Shown in pieces: positions 34,881 to 44,019 of a stretch of DNA of 64,000 nt. Origin of the DNA: Mycolicibacterium arabiense (lineage in GTDB: Bacteria > Actinomycetota > Actinomycetes > Mycobacteriales > Mycobacteriaceae); the NCBI RefSeq assembly GCF_010731815.2, contig NZ_AP022593.1:992001-1056000 (forward strand), in the 5' to 3' direction. Position numbers and translations under genes: made by a program. The stretch's first letter is position 1, and each line of letters starts with the position of its first letter. Under the pieces are notes generated by a model. The model had not been told where the DNA came from. It searched no databases and saw only the letters and a list, made by a program, of their open reading frames with translations.

Positions 34881-36355
34881 CCACGCCCGACCACCACACG
34901 ATCATCGTGGGCGCCGGGTTCTCCGGCATCGGCGCGGCCATCGCCCTGGACCGGGCGGGCCTGCACGACTACGTCATCCTGGAGGCCGGCGCCGAGCCCG
35001 GCGGAACCTGGTACTGGAACACCTATCCCGGCATCGGGGTCGACATCCCGTCGTTCTCCTACCAGTTCTCGTTCGAGCAGAGCACCAGTTGGTCGCGCAC
35101 CTACGCCAAGGGCGGCGAACTCAAGGGCTATGCCGACCGCTGTGTGGACAAGTACGGGCTGCGCCGCCGGATCCGGTTCGGCATGCACGTCGCCGCGGCG
35201 GTGTTCGACGACGAGAACGACACGTGGCGCGTGGATCTCGCACACGGCGGGTCACTGACCGCGCGCTTCCTGATCAACGCCAGCGGCGTGCTCACCGTGC
35301 CCAAGCTGCCCGACATCGACGGCGTCGACACCTTCGCCGGTGTCACCATGCACACCGCGCGCTGGGATCACACCCAGGACCTGACGGGCAAGCGAGTCGC
35401 CATCATCGGCACCGGCGCCTCGGCCGTGCAGGTGATCCCGGAGATCGCACCCAAGGTGGAGCACCTCACCGTCTTTCAACGCACGCCGATCTGGTGCCTG
35501 CCGAAGTTCGACGTCCCGCTGCCCGCTGCCGCGCGCCTGGCGATGCGGATCCCCGGCGGCAAGACACTGCACCGGCTGATCAGCCAGGCCTACGTGGAAC
35601 TGACGTTCCCGATCTCCGCGCAGTACTACACCGTGTTCCCACTGGCGGACCGCGCCGAGCGGCTGTGCCGGGCCTATCTCAAGCGCGAGGTTCGCGATCC
35701 CGTCACGCGAGACAAGCTGACCCCGCGTTACGCCGTCGGCTGCAAGCGCCCGGGATTCCACAACACCTACCTGTCGACGTACAACCGCGACAACGTGGCT
35801 CTGGTGACCGAGCCCATCCGCGAGGTCACGCCGTCGGGCGTCACGACCGCCGACGGCACCACCCACGAGGTCGACGTGCTCATCCTCGCCACCGGGTTCA
35901 AGGTGATGGACGTCGACGCGGTGACCTTCGACGTCACTGGAAGCGGCGGCGTGGAGCTGGCGGACTACTGGGAACGCAACAGGATGCAAGCCTACGAGGG
36001 CGTCAGCATCCCGGGATTCCCGAACTTCTTCTCCGTGATGGGTCCGTACGGCTACGTCGGGTCGTCCTACTTCGCGCTGATCGAGGCGCAGACGCGCCAC
36101 ATCGTGCGGTGCCTGAGCCAGGCCGCACACCAGTCGGCGTCGCGGGTCGAGGTGTCGCAGGAGGCCAACGACCGCTACTTCGCCGAGATGATGCGCAAGC
36201 GGCACCGCCAGATCTTCTGGCAGGAGAGCTGCAGCAAGGCCAACAGCTACTACTTCGACAAGAACGGCGACGTCCCGCTGCGGCCTGCCACCACGTTCGA
36301 GGCCTATCTACGCAGTCGTCGCTTTCCGCTGCGGGACTATTCGTTCAGCGCCTAG
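34877..36355 (+). CDS. Baeyer-Villiger flavin monooxygenase
   Basis: The 492-residue FAD/NADPH enzyme inserts oxygen next to a ketone. It has the FAD loop GAGFSG at 12-17, GGTWYWNTYPG, the BVMO fingerprint FAGVTMHTARWD at 153-164 (FxGxxxHxxxWD) and the NADPH loop GTGASA. Length matches the Rv1393c-type enzyme of M. tuberculosis. It is coupled to the LipH-like esterase and ends in a stop shared with the opposing SDR gene. The natural ketone is unknown. Confidence 0.93.
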   Translation: MTTPDHHTIIVGAGFSGIGAAIALDRAGLHDYVILEAGAEPGGTWYWNTYPGIGVDIPSFSYQFSFEQSTSWSRTYAKGGELKGYADRCVDKYGLRRRIRFGMHVAAAVFDDENDTWRVDLAHGGSLTARFLINASGVLTVPKLPDIDGVDTFAGVTMHTARWDHTQDLTGKRVAIIGTGASAVQVIPEIAPKVEHLTVFQRTPIWCLPKFDVPLPAAARLAMRIPGGKTLHRLISQAYVELTFPISAQYYTVFPLADRAERLCRAYLKREVRDPVTRDKLTPRYAVGCKRPGFHNTYLSTYNRDNVALVTEPIREVTPSGVTTADGTTHEVDVLILATGFKVMDVDAVTFDVTGSGGVELADYWERNRMQAYEGVSIPGFPNFFSVMGPYGYVGSSYFALIEAQTRHIVRCLSQAAHQSASRVEVSQEANDRYFAEMMRKRHRQIFWQESCSKANSYYFDKNGDVPLRPATTFEAYLRSRRFPLRDYSFSA

Positions 36356-37113
36356 AACTGCACGCCGCGGGTGAGCGCGCCGTCGACCACGAGGTTTGTG
36401 CCGGTGATGAAGCTGGCGGCCGAACTGCTCAGGAAGACAACGGCATTCGCGACCTCGCCGGGGGTTGCCATGCGCCCGGTGGGGTTGAGGCCGAGCGCGG
36501 TCGCGAACAGTTCGGGGTCGTCGCGCTCGATGGACGGCCACACCCCACCCGGGAAGTAGGTGTTGCCGGGGCTCACGGTGTTGGCGCGGACGCCCTTGCC
36601 CGCGAGGTCGAACGCCAAGCCCTGGGTGTAGTGGATGATCGCGGCCTTCATGGTCCCGTATGGCCCTGCGGCGAAGTCGATCTCGCGTCCGGACACACTC
36701 GAGATGGTGACGATCGAACCCGTTCCGCTCTCGAGCAGGTGTGGTAGCGCCGCCTCCACCAGGCCGACGGTGCCCATGAGGTCGACGTCGAAACTCGTCC
36801 GCCAGTTCTCCGCGTTGGCCGGGATGGCCAGGGCGCTGACATTCGCCACCACGCCGTCGATGCCGCCGAGTGCCTCGGAACTGGCGGCCACCCACTCCGC
36901 GAGCGCGGTGCGGTCCCCCACGTCGACGGCGCTGCCGATGACGGTCGACCCCGTGGCGGCCAACTCCGTCTGGGTGGTCGCCACGGCGTCGGGCGTCCGG
37001 GCGCAGTAGGCCACCGCGGCGCCCTCGGCCAGCAGGCCGTCGACGACGGCCCGTCCGATGCCGCGGGTGCCCCCGGTGACGAGGAAGCGCTTGCCGGAGA
37101 GTCCAAGATCCAT
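36352..37113 (-). CDS. Short-chain dehydrogenase/reductase
   Basis: The 253-residue classical SDR has the cofactor loop VTGGTRGIGRA at 12-22, the catalytic serine in ISSVSG and the YGTMK catalytic pair. It ends with INGTNLVVDGA-like sequence typical for oligomeric SDRs. It follows the amidase gene by 15 bases in the same direction and converges with the monooxygenase. The cofactor choice and alcohol/ketone substrate cannot be told. Confidence 0.93.
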   Translation of the reverse strand: MDLGLSGKRFLVTGGTRGIGRAVVDGLLAEGAAVAYCARTPDAVATTQTELAATGSTVIGSAVDVGDRTALAEWVAASSEALGGIDGVVANVSALAIPANAENWRTSFDVDLMGTVGLVEAALPHLLESGTGSIVTISSVSGREIDFAAGPYGTMKAAIIHYTQGLAFDLAGKGVRANTVSPGNTYFPGGVWPSIERDDPELFATALGLNPTGRMATPGEVANAVVFLSSSAASFITGTNLVVDGALTRGVQF

Positions 37114-37128
37114 GGTGCCGAGTTCCGA

Positions 37129-38142
37129 TCAGTAGTCGATGGAGCCGAGAGAACTGGCGGTGCGGCGTAATTCGGCGTGCAGGCCGTCGTAGGCGGGTGC
37201 GGGTGGCAGCAGCCGCTTGTCGATCTTGGTGACGGCGCTGTAGTTCGTGTCGACGACGTTGGCGATCGGCACCTGCGAGATCTGGGTCAGCAGCTGATAC
37301 GCATCGAGCCGGTCGAGCCCGTACAACTCCCCCAGCCAGCCGATCATCTCGACCTGACTCGCACGCCACGCCTCCTCGAGCGGCCGCCCGGATCCGATGC
37401 ACATCAGGTGCGTGTCGGTCTCCAGCCGCGGCCACGCCGGACCGCGGCCCTTGACCAGGTCGACGATCGCCGTCACGTGCATGGCACCCTCGACCGCGGT
37501 CCCGCACGACTCGCCCTCGCCCTGCCGGTAGTGGCCGTCACCGAGTGAGAACAGCGCTCCCTCGACGTTGACCCGCAGGTAGCAGGTGGCGCCTGCGGTC
37601 ATCTCCGGGGTGTCCATGTTGCCACCGAAGTCGCTCGGCACCAGTGACGTCCGTACCTCGCGGCGGCCTGGGGCGACGCCGACCGTGCCCAGCATCGGGT
37701 TGGCGGGCAGGCGCACCGAGAAGTCGCTCGCCTGGGCGTCGAAGCCGACGGTGTGCGTGCCGGCGTCGTAGTCGTAGACGTAGGTGCGTTCGGGCAGCGG
37801 GTCCTGCAGCGTCGGGCTGACCGGGATGCTGGTGAGGCCGCCGAAGAACGGGATCAGCGTGGAGGCGCCCCACGTCCGCGCCGGGGTGAGGTCGACCAGG
37901 TGGACGGCCAGCGTGTCGCCGGGCTCGGCGCCCTCGATCCAGAACGGTCCCGTCTGCGGGTTGAGGTCCTCGGTGTTCAGCGCGGTGCTCGCGACGTCGT
38001 CGCGGCTGGTGATCCGCCCGCCGTAGGCGTCCTCGGTCCACAGCGACAGCACGGTGCCCGGCCGCACGCGCATCACCGCGGCGGCGCCACCGAAGGTGTA
38101 GGTCAGCTGGTCGACGGTGGGAATGAAGGTCACCTGGTCCAT
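37129..38142 (-). CDS. Acetamidase/formamidase family protein
   Basis: The 337-residue product shows FmdA/AmdA family features: GPFWIEGAEPGDTLAVHLVDL near 75-95 (20-residue core shown in part), DFGGNMDTPEMTAG and LGDGHYRQGEGE, which carry the metal-binding Asp/His residues. These enzymes split ammonia from small amides. ATG 38142 has AGGA upstream; ATG 38151 would add three residues. A 26-bp inverted repeat lies just before it. Confidence 0.9.
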   Translation of the reverse strand: MDQVTFIPTVDQLTYTFGGAAAVMRVRPGTVLSLWTEDAYGGRITSRDDVASTALNTEDLNPQTGPFWIEGAEPGDTLAVHLVDLTPARTWGASTLIPFFGGLTSIPVSPTLQDPLPERTYVYDYDAGTHTVGFDAQASDFSVRLPANPMLGTVGVAPGRREVRTSLVPSDFGGNMDTPEMTAGATCYLRVNVEGALFSLGDGHYRQGEGESCGTAVEGAMHVTAIVDLVKGRGPAWPRLETDTHLMCIGSGRPLEEAWRASQVEMIGWLGELYGLDRLDAYQLLTQISQVPIANVVDTNYSAVTKIDKRLLPPAPAYDGLHAELRRTASSLGSIDY

Positions 38143-38173
38143 GACCACCATCCTGCTCGACTTCCCCCCACCG

Positions 38174-38234
38174 CGCGAGCAGACGCAAAGGCCCCTGTTC
38201 CTGACGGAAACAGGGGCCTTTGCGTCTGCTCGCG
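38174..38234. terminator. Perfect 26-bp inverted repeat, likely metK terminator
   Basis: Arms 38174-38199 and 38209-38234 are exact reverse complements with a 9-base loop. The outer half reads CGCGAGCAGACGCAAA and the inner half GGCCCCTGTT. It starts 16 bases past the metK stop on the minus strand. There is no U run immediately after the stem, but the TTTGCG inside the arm could serve when only the inner stem forms. The symmetry would let it act on either strand. Confidence 0.7.
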
Positions 38235-38250
38235 TGGAGAGATCGGGAGG

Positions 38251-39459
<1,209 letters not shown>

Positions 39460-39492
39460 GGTGTAGTCCCTCTCCATTGCTTAGTCATGCGA

Positions 39493-39498
39493 ATGATA
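39493..39498 (-). promoter_or_regulatory. Candidate -10 for metK
   Basis: TATCAT on the minus strand within the AT-rich stretch TATATCAT predicts a start near 39486 and a 5' leader of about 27 bases. Confidence 0.4.
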
Positions 39499-39572
39499 TA
39501 GCCGTCAGTTGTAGGCAAACGTGCAACCCATGCGCTCGCAACCCTTGTGCTCAGGCTGCGGAGTGCGCCGCG

Positions 39573-40826
39573 TCACCCCAGGCGCAGGAATGCTCCGATC
39601 GCGTCCACGATACGGCTGGCCATCAGGGTCTTCGAACCGTGCTCCAACGCAACCTCGTTGCCGTCGGCCGACAGGAGCCACCCGTCGTTGTTGTCGACTT
39701 CGAAGGCGCGGCCCTCGCCGACCGCGTTGACGACCAGCAGGTCGCAGCCCTTGCGCGCGAGCTTGGCCCTGGCGTGGAACAGCACGTCGCCATTGGCGTC
39801 GCCCGTCTCGGCCGCGAAGCCGACGATGGCCTTCATGTTGGGCAGCTGCCCGTCCGTCCGCGCGCGTACGGCGGTGGCGAGGACGTCCTCGGTGCGCGTG
39901 AGTTCGATCGCGGGTGCGTCGGAGGCGTGTCCGGGTTCGTGCGACTTCTTGATCTTGCTGGTCGCGACGTGCGTGGGCCGGAAGTCGGCGACTGCCGCCG
40001 CCATCACCAGGACGTGCGACTCGGGCGCGTGCTTGGACACCGCGTCGTTCAGCTGGTCCGCCGAGCCGATGTGCACGACCTCGACGCCTGCCGGGTCGCC
40101 GAGACCGACGGTGTTGCCCGCGATCAGCGTGACGTCGGCACCGCGCTGGGCGGCTACGCGCGCGACCGCGTATCCCTGCTTGCCGGAGCTGCGGTTGCCG
40201 ATGAACCGCACCGGGTCGATCGGTTCGCGGGTGCCACCGGCGCTGACGAGCACCTTCACGCCGGACATGTCGTAGGGCAGCGCGTCGGGTCGCTCCAGCA
40301 GCAACTGGGCGAAAGTGCTGATCTCCTCGGCTTCGGGGAGGCGACCCGAACCGCTGTCGGCGCCGGTGAGCCTGCCTGCGGCCGGTTCGAGCACGATGGC
40401 ACCTCGACGCCGCAGCGTCGCCACGTTGTCGACGGTGGCGGGGTGGTGCCACATCTCGGTGTGCATCGCCGGGGCGAACAGCACCGGGCACCGCGCGGTC
40501 AACAGCGTGGCGGTCAGCAAGTCGTCGGCGCGGCCCGAGGCCGCGCGTGCGATCAGGTCCGCGGTCGCCGGTGCCACGACCACGAGGTCGGCCTCCTGGC
40601 CGATGCGGACGTGCAGCACCTCGTCGACGTTCTCGAAGACCGTGGTGCGGACCGGGTTGCCGGAGAGCGCCTCGAACGTCGCGGCGCCGACGAACTTCAG
40701 CGCGGATTCGGTGGGCACGACGCGAACGGAGTGCCCGGCCTCGGAGAGCTGGCGTACCAGGGTGCACGCCTTGTACGCGGCGATGCCCCCGGCGACGCCG
40801 ACGATGATCTGCTTGCGCTCAGTCAT
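39573..40826 (-). CDS. coaBC: Bifunctional phosphopantothenoylcysteine decarboxylase / synthetase
   Basis: The 417-residue enzyme performs two steps of coenzyme A synthesis. The N-terminal flavoprotein decarboxylase has GVAGGIAAYKACTLVRQL, the PAMHTEMW loop and ADLIARAASGRADDL. The C-terminal synthetase has SAGGTREPIDPVRFIGNRSS and the AAVADFRP motif. The start is ATG 40826. It lies between rpoZ and metK, the normal mycobacterial order. Confidence 0.96.
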   Translation of the reverse strand: MTERKQIIVGVAGGIAAYKACTLVRQLSEAGHSVRVVPTESALKFVGAATFEALSGNPVRTTVFENVDEVLHVRIGQEADLVVVAPATADLIARAASGRADDLLTATLLTARCPVLFAPAMHTEMWHHPATVDNVATLRRRGAIVLEPAAGRLTGADSGSGRLPEAEEISTFAQLLLERPDALPYDMSGVKVLVSAGGTREPIDPVRFIGNRSSGKQGYAVARVAAQRGADVTLIAGNTVGLGDPAGVEVVHIGSADQLNDAVSKHAPESHVLVMAAAVADFRPTHVATSKIKKSHEPGHASDAPAIELTRTEDVLATAVRARTDGQLPNMKAIVGFAAETGDANGDVLFHARAKLARKGCDLLVVNAVGEGRAFEVDNNDGWLLSADGNEVALEHGSKTLMASRIVDAIGAFLRLG

Positions 40827-40856
40827 TTCGCTCGCCCGAGACCCCGCCGCTGGCCG

Positions 40857-41797
<941 letters not shown>

Positions 41798-41833
41798 GGC
41801 CGTCCGGCCCCTCGGCCGGCGAACACTTGATCC

Positions 41834-42157
41834 CTAATCGCTGGTGAAGTCGAACTTCTCCAGGAGGGCCTTGCGCTGACGATCGCCGAGGCCGCGCAGG
41901 CGGCGGGTCGGAGCGATCTCCAGCTCGGTCATGATCTCCTGAGCCTTGACCTTGCCGACCTTGGGCAGGGCCTCCAGCAGTGCGGAGACCTTCATCTTGC
42001 CCAAGACCTCGTCGGTCTCGGCGTCCTTGAGAACCTGCTTGAGGTTGGTGCCGCCGCGCTTGAGTCGATCCTTTAGTTCGGCTCGCGCTCGACGTGCGGC
42101 AGCAGCCTTCTCCAACGCTGCCGCGCGCTGCTCGTCGGTCAACTGGGGAAGGGCCAC
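41834..42157 (-). CDS. mihF: Mycobacterial integration host factor
   Basis: This 107-residue nucleoid protein binds and bends DNA; it was found as the host factor for mycobacteriophage L5 integration. An N-terminal basic helix (AAAARRARAELKDRLKRG) precedes a helix-two-turn-helix (VSALLEALPKVGKVKAQEIM) and the basic TRRLRGLGDRQR tail. The start is GTG 42157 with GGAGGA 6 bases before it. A perfect palindrome sits about 40 bases upstream. Confidence 0.96.
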   Translation of the reverse strand: MALPQLTDEQRAAALEKAAAARRARAELKDRLKRGGTNLKQVLKDAETDEVLGKMKVSALLEALPKVGKVKAQEIMTELEIAPTRRLRGLGDRQRKALLEKFDFTSD

Positions 42158-42197
42158 GGGGTTCCTCCGTCTCTTGCCGTCATGTGTTGTGTCTTGA

Positions 42198-42213
42198 CTG
42201 GTTAGACAACCAG
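42198..42213. promoter_or_regulatory. Palindrome upstream of mihF
   Basis: CTGGTT AGAC AACCAG is a perfect 6+4+6 inverted repeat, 41 bases before the mihF start codon. It could be an operator or a hairpin in the leader RNA. Confidence 0.4.
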
Positions 42214-42530
42214 CCAGCGGGGACGACCGTACCCACGCTGACTGACGAAAGCTAACCCCACCCCCGGCTCGAGGAGCCGTTTTCCCAGCGTGTAGGACGC
42301 CAGCGAACCATGCCGGCGCCCCCGGAATCGCGCCTCACCCGGCGCCAAGAAGCGTCGTCGACCTCGGATGTGCCTGTTCACCAGCGGTTTTGGCGCGGCG
42401 CCCCGATCCGGGACGGCACGCCCGACCCAGCAGGCCCGGCGATGCCGGTTGGCGGCACCCCCGCTGGGGAGAAATTTTCCCAGGTCACCGCGTGTCGGGC
42501 GTGTCGGAACGCGCAGTCCACGACCCGGGC

Positions 42531-42566
42531 GTCACCCCCGTCACTCCAGTGACAGGCGTCACATCA
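42531..42566. repeat. Four 9-bp iterons of the type GTSACNNNN
   Basis: GTCAC/GTGAC pentamers begin at 42531, 42540, 42549 and 42558, exactly 9 bases apart: GTCACCCCC, GTCACTCCA, GTGACAGGC, GTCACATCA. The middle two form the palindrome GTCACTCCAGTGAC. A fifth GTCAC lies at 42484. A related two-unit element is at 23659. This is probably a cooperative protein-binding site. Confidence 0.5.
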
Positions 42567-42812
42567 ACCCTCACCGAGCACTCACACGCGCCCCGAAGGC
42601 CACGCACAGGCAGGCGCCTTAGCGTGCGGTGGTCGGGCCGATCCCGCCGAAGCCGGCCCAACCGAACCAGCCACGGCGCGTGCGGCCGGTGGTGATGACA
42701 CCGCCGGCCGCACGCCATCGTCGGTTGCGTTCGCCGGCAGTCGTTCTCGACTCACCAACGGACGCACAGCGCGCACCTAAGCCGACCACAGAGCCGACCC
42801 ATCCCCGCTTCC

Positions 42813-42818
42813 TAGCGT
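42813..42818 (+). promoter_or_regulatory. Candidate -10 for the secreted-protein gene
   Basis: TAGCGT fits TANNNT and would start a transcript near 42825, leaving about 48 bases of leader with GGAG close to the start codon. Confidence 0.3.
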
Positions 42819-42872
42819 CACCGGTACGTGCGGCGAACACGCGCCTCGCGAACGGAGACGGAGTCGAACGAC

Positions 42873-43190
42873 ATGACCTTCAAGACAGCCCTGAGCGCAT
42901 CGACGATCGCGATCGGCGTCGGACTCGGTGCGTTGGCCGGGATGGGCACCGCCGCGGCGAATCCGGGCCAGCCCTGCAACGCACCGGGCGCCCCGGCATG
43001 CCAGGACCAGCGCGGAGCAAACGATCAGAACCGCGGCAACACCCCGACCGACTGGCGGCAGCGCGGGGCTGACCAGGCCCGTCAGGACCACCAGCCGTTC
43101 AACTGGAACGGTCAGCAGGTCAACCCCATGCGTGCGGGCAACGGCGACGGCTGGGGCTTCTGGTTCCTCGGGCAGTGGATCCGGCTCTAG
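42873..43190 (+). CDS. Small secreted protein with Trp-rich C terminus
   Basis: The 105-residue product has a clear Sec signal peptide (KTALSASTIAIGVGLGALAG, cleavage near ATAAA/NPGQ at about residue 28). The mature part holds two cysteines that could pair (PCNAPGAPAC), an Asn/Gln/Arg-rich middle and a tail of aromatic residues, GWGFWFLGQWIRL. I recognise only a general mycobacterial small secreted protein type. The start is ATG 42873. It converges with pyrF, ending 10 bases from its stop. Confidence 0.75.
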   Translation: MTFKTALSASTIAIGVGLGALAGMGTAAANPGQPCNAPGAPACQDQRGANDQNRGNTPTDWRQRGADQARQDHQPFNWNGQQVNPMRAGNGDGWGFWFLGQWIRL

Positions 43191-43200
43191 CCGGCACCCG

Positions 43201-44019
43201 CTAGCGCGCCAGGTGTGCGACGGCGTCCCGCATGCGCTCCCCCACCGTGCGGAGCGCCGCCACATCGGGCCCGGCTCGCAGCACGTCGCGCGAGACGGCG
43301 GGCAGCAGCGTGCCCGGTGCGGCGCCGCCCAGCCCTGCCAACGCCTCGGGCCGCCCGCCCTGGGCGCCCACGCCCGGCACCAGCACCGGGCCGTTCAGGG
43401 CCGTCAGGTCGGGCACCTCCGACAGCGTGGCGCCCACCACGACCCCCACCGAACCCAAGCCCACCGAAGCGACGTTCTCCGCCGCCGCATGGTCGACGAT
43501 CGACTGCGCGACGGACCTGCCGTCGGCGATGGCGCGCTGCACGTCGGCACCCTCGGGGTTCGACGTCGCGGCGAGGACGAACACGCCGCGCTCGTTGGCC
43601 GCGGCCAAGTCCAGCAGCGGACGCAGCGACCCGAACCCCAGGTACGGCGACGCGGTCACGGCGTCGCACGACAGCGGCGATGACGCCGCCCAGGCGGCGG
43701 CGTAGGCCGCCATCGTGGTGCCGATGTCGCCGCGCTTGGCGTCGGCCAGCACAAGTACCCCGGCGCCGCGCAGCGCGACGATCACGTCCTCCAGCACCGC
43801 GAAGCCCGCCGACCCGTACGCCTCGAAGAACGCCACCTGCGGCTTCACCACCGCGAACCCCGCGAACGCCTCGACGCAGGCGTCGGCGAACGCGCGCAGA
43901 CCGTCGGCGTCCGCGCCGAGACCCCACGCCCGGAGCAGTTCGGGGTGCGGGTCGATGCCGAGGCACAGCGGACCCCGCGCGGACACCGCCTCGGTCAGCC
44001 GCGCCCCGAACGTGGTCAC
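43201..44019 (-). CDS. pyrF: Orotidine 5'-phosphate decarboxylase, type 2
   Basis: The 272-residue enzyme makes UMP, the last step of the pathway. It has [11 protein letters not shown], the catalytic lysine motif [13 protein letters not shown] and the C-terminal VPGVGAQGG phosphate loop, all of the mycobacterial long form. The start is GTG 44019, overlapping the carB stop as GTGA; a longer open frame is carB antiframe. It ends the pyr operon. Confidence 0.96.
   Translation of the reverse strand: MTTFGARLTEAVSARGPLCLGIDPHPELLRAWGLGADADGLRAFADACVEAFAGFAVVKPQVAFFEAYGSAGFAVLEDVIVALRGAGVLVLADAKRGDIGTTMAAYAAAWAASSPLSCDAVTASPYLGFGSLRPLLDLAAANERGVFVLAATSNPEGADVQRAIADGRSVAQSIVDHAAAENVASVGLGSVGVVVGATLSEVPDLTALNGPVLVPGVGAQGGRPEALAGLGGAAPGTLLPAVSRDVLRAGPDVAALRTVGERMRDAVAHLAR

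Larger units (their letters stand above)
42158..42872. other. Long divergent intergenic region
   Basis: These 715 bases separate mihF (minus) from a small secreted protein (plus). They hold the mihF leader, a CTGGTT/AACCAG palindrome, a 9-bp iteron array and a candidate -10 for the plus gene. The open frames here (e.g. 42485-42718 minus) are Arg/Pro-rich with no ribosome site and I do not count them as genes. Confidence 0.6.

Noticed and set aside
39460..39572. SAM riboswitch before metK
   Set aside because: The leader predicted from the -10 is only about 27 bases, too short, and no SAM-box pattern is seen.
42484..42566. MtrA or Crp box
   Set aside because: The 9-base GTSAC spacing does not fit the direct-repeat spacing I remember for MtrA or the TGTGA-N6-TCACA of Crp, so no regulator is named.
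42485..42718. 77-codon minus-strand ORF with Val-Thr repeats
   Set aside because: The repeats come from the 9-bp iterons; the rest is Arg/Pro-rich and there is no ribosome site. Kept only as a remark in the shared-element finding.
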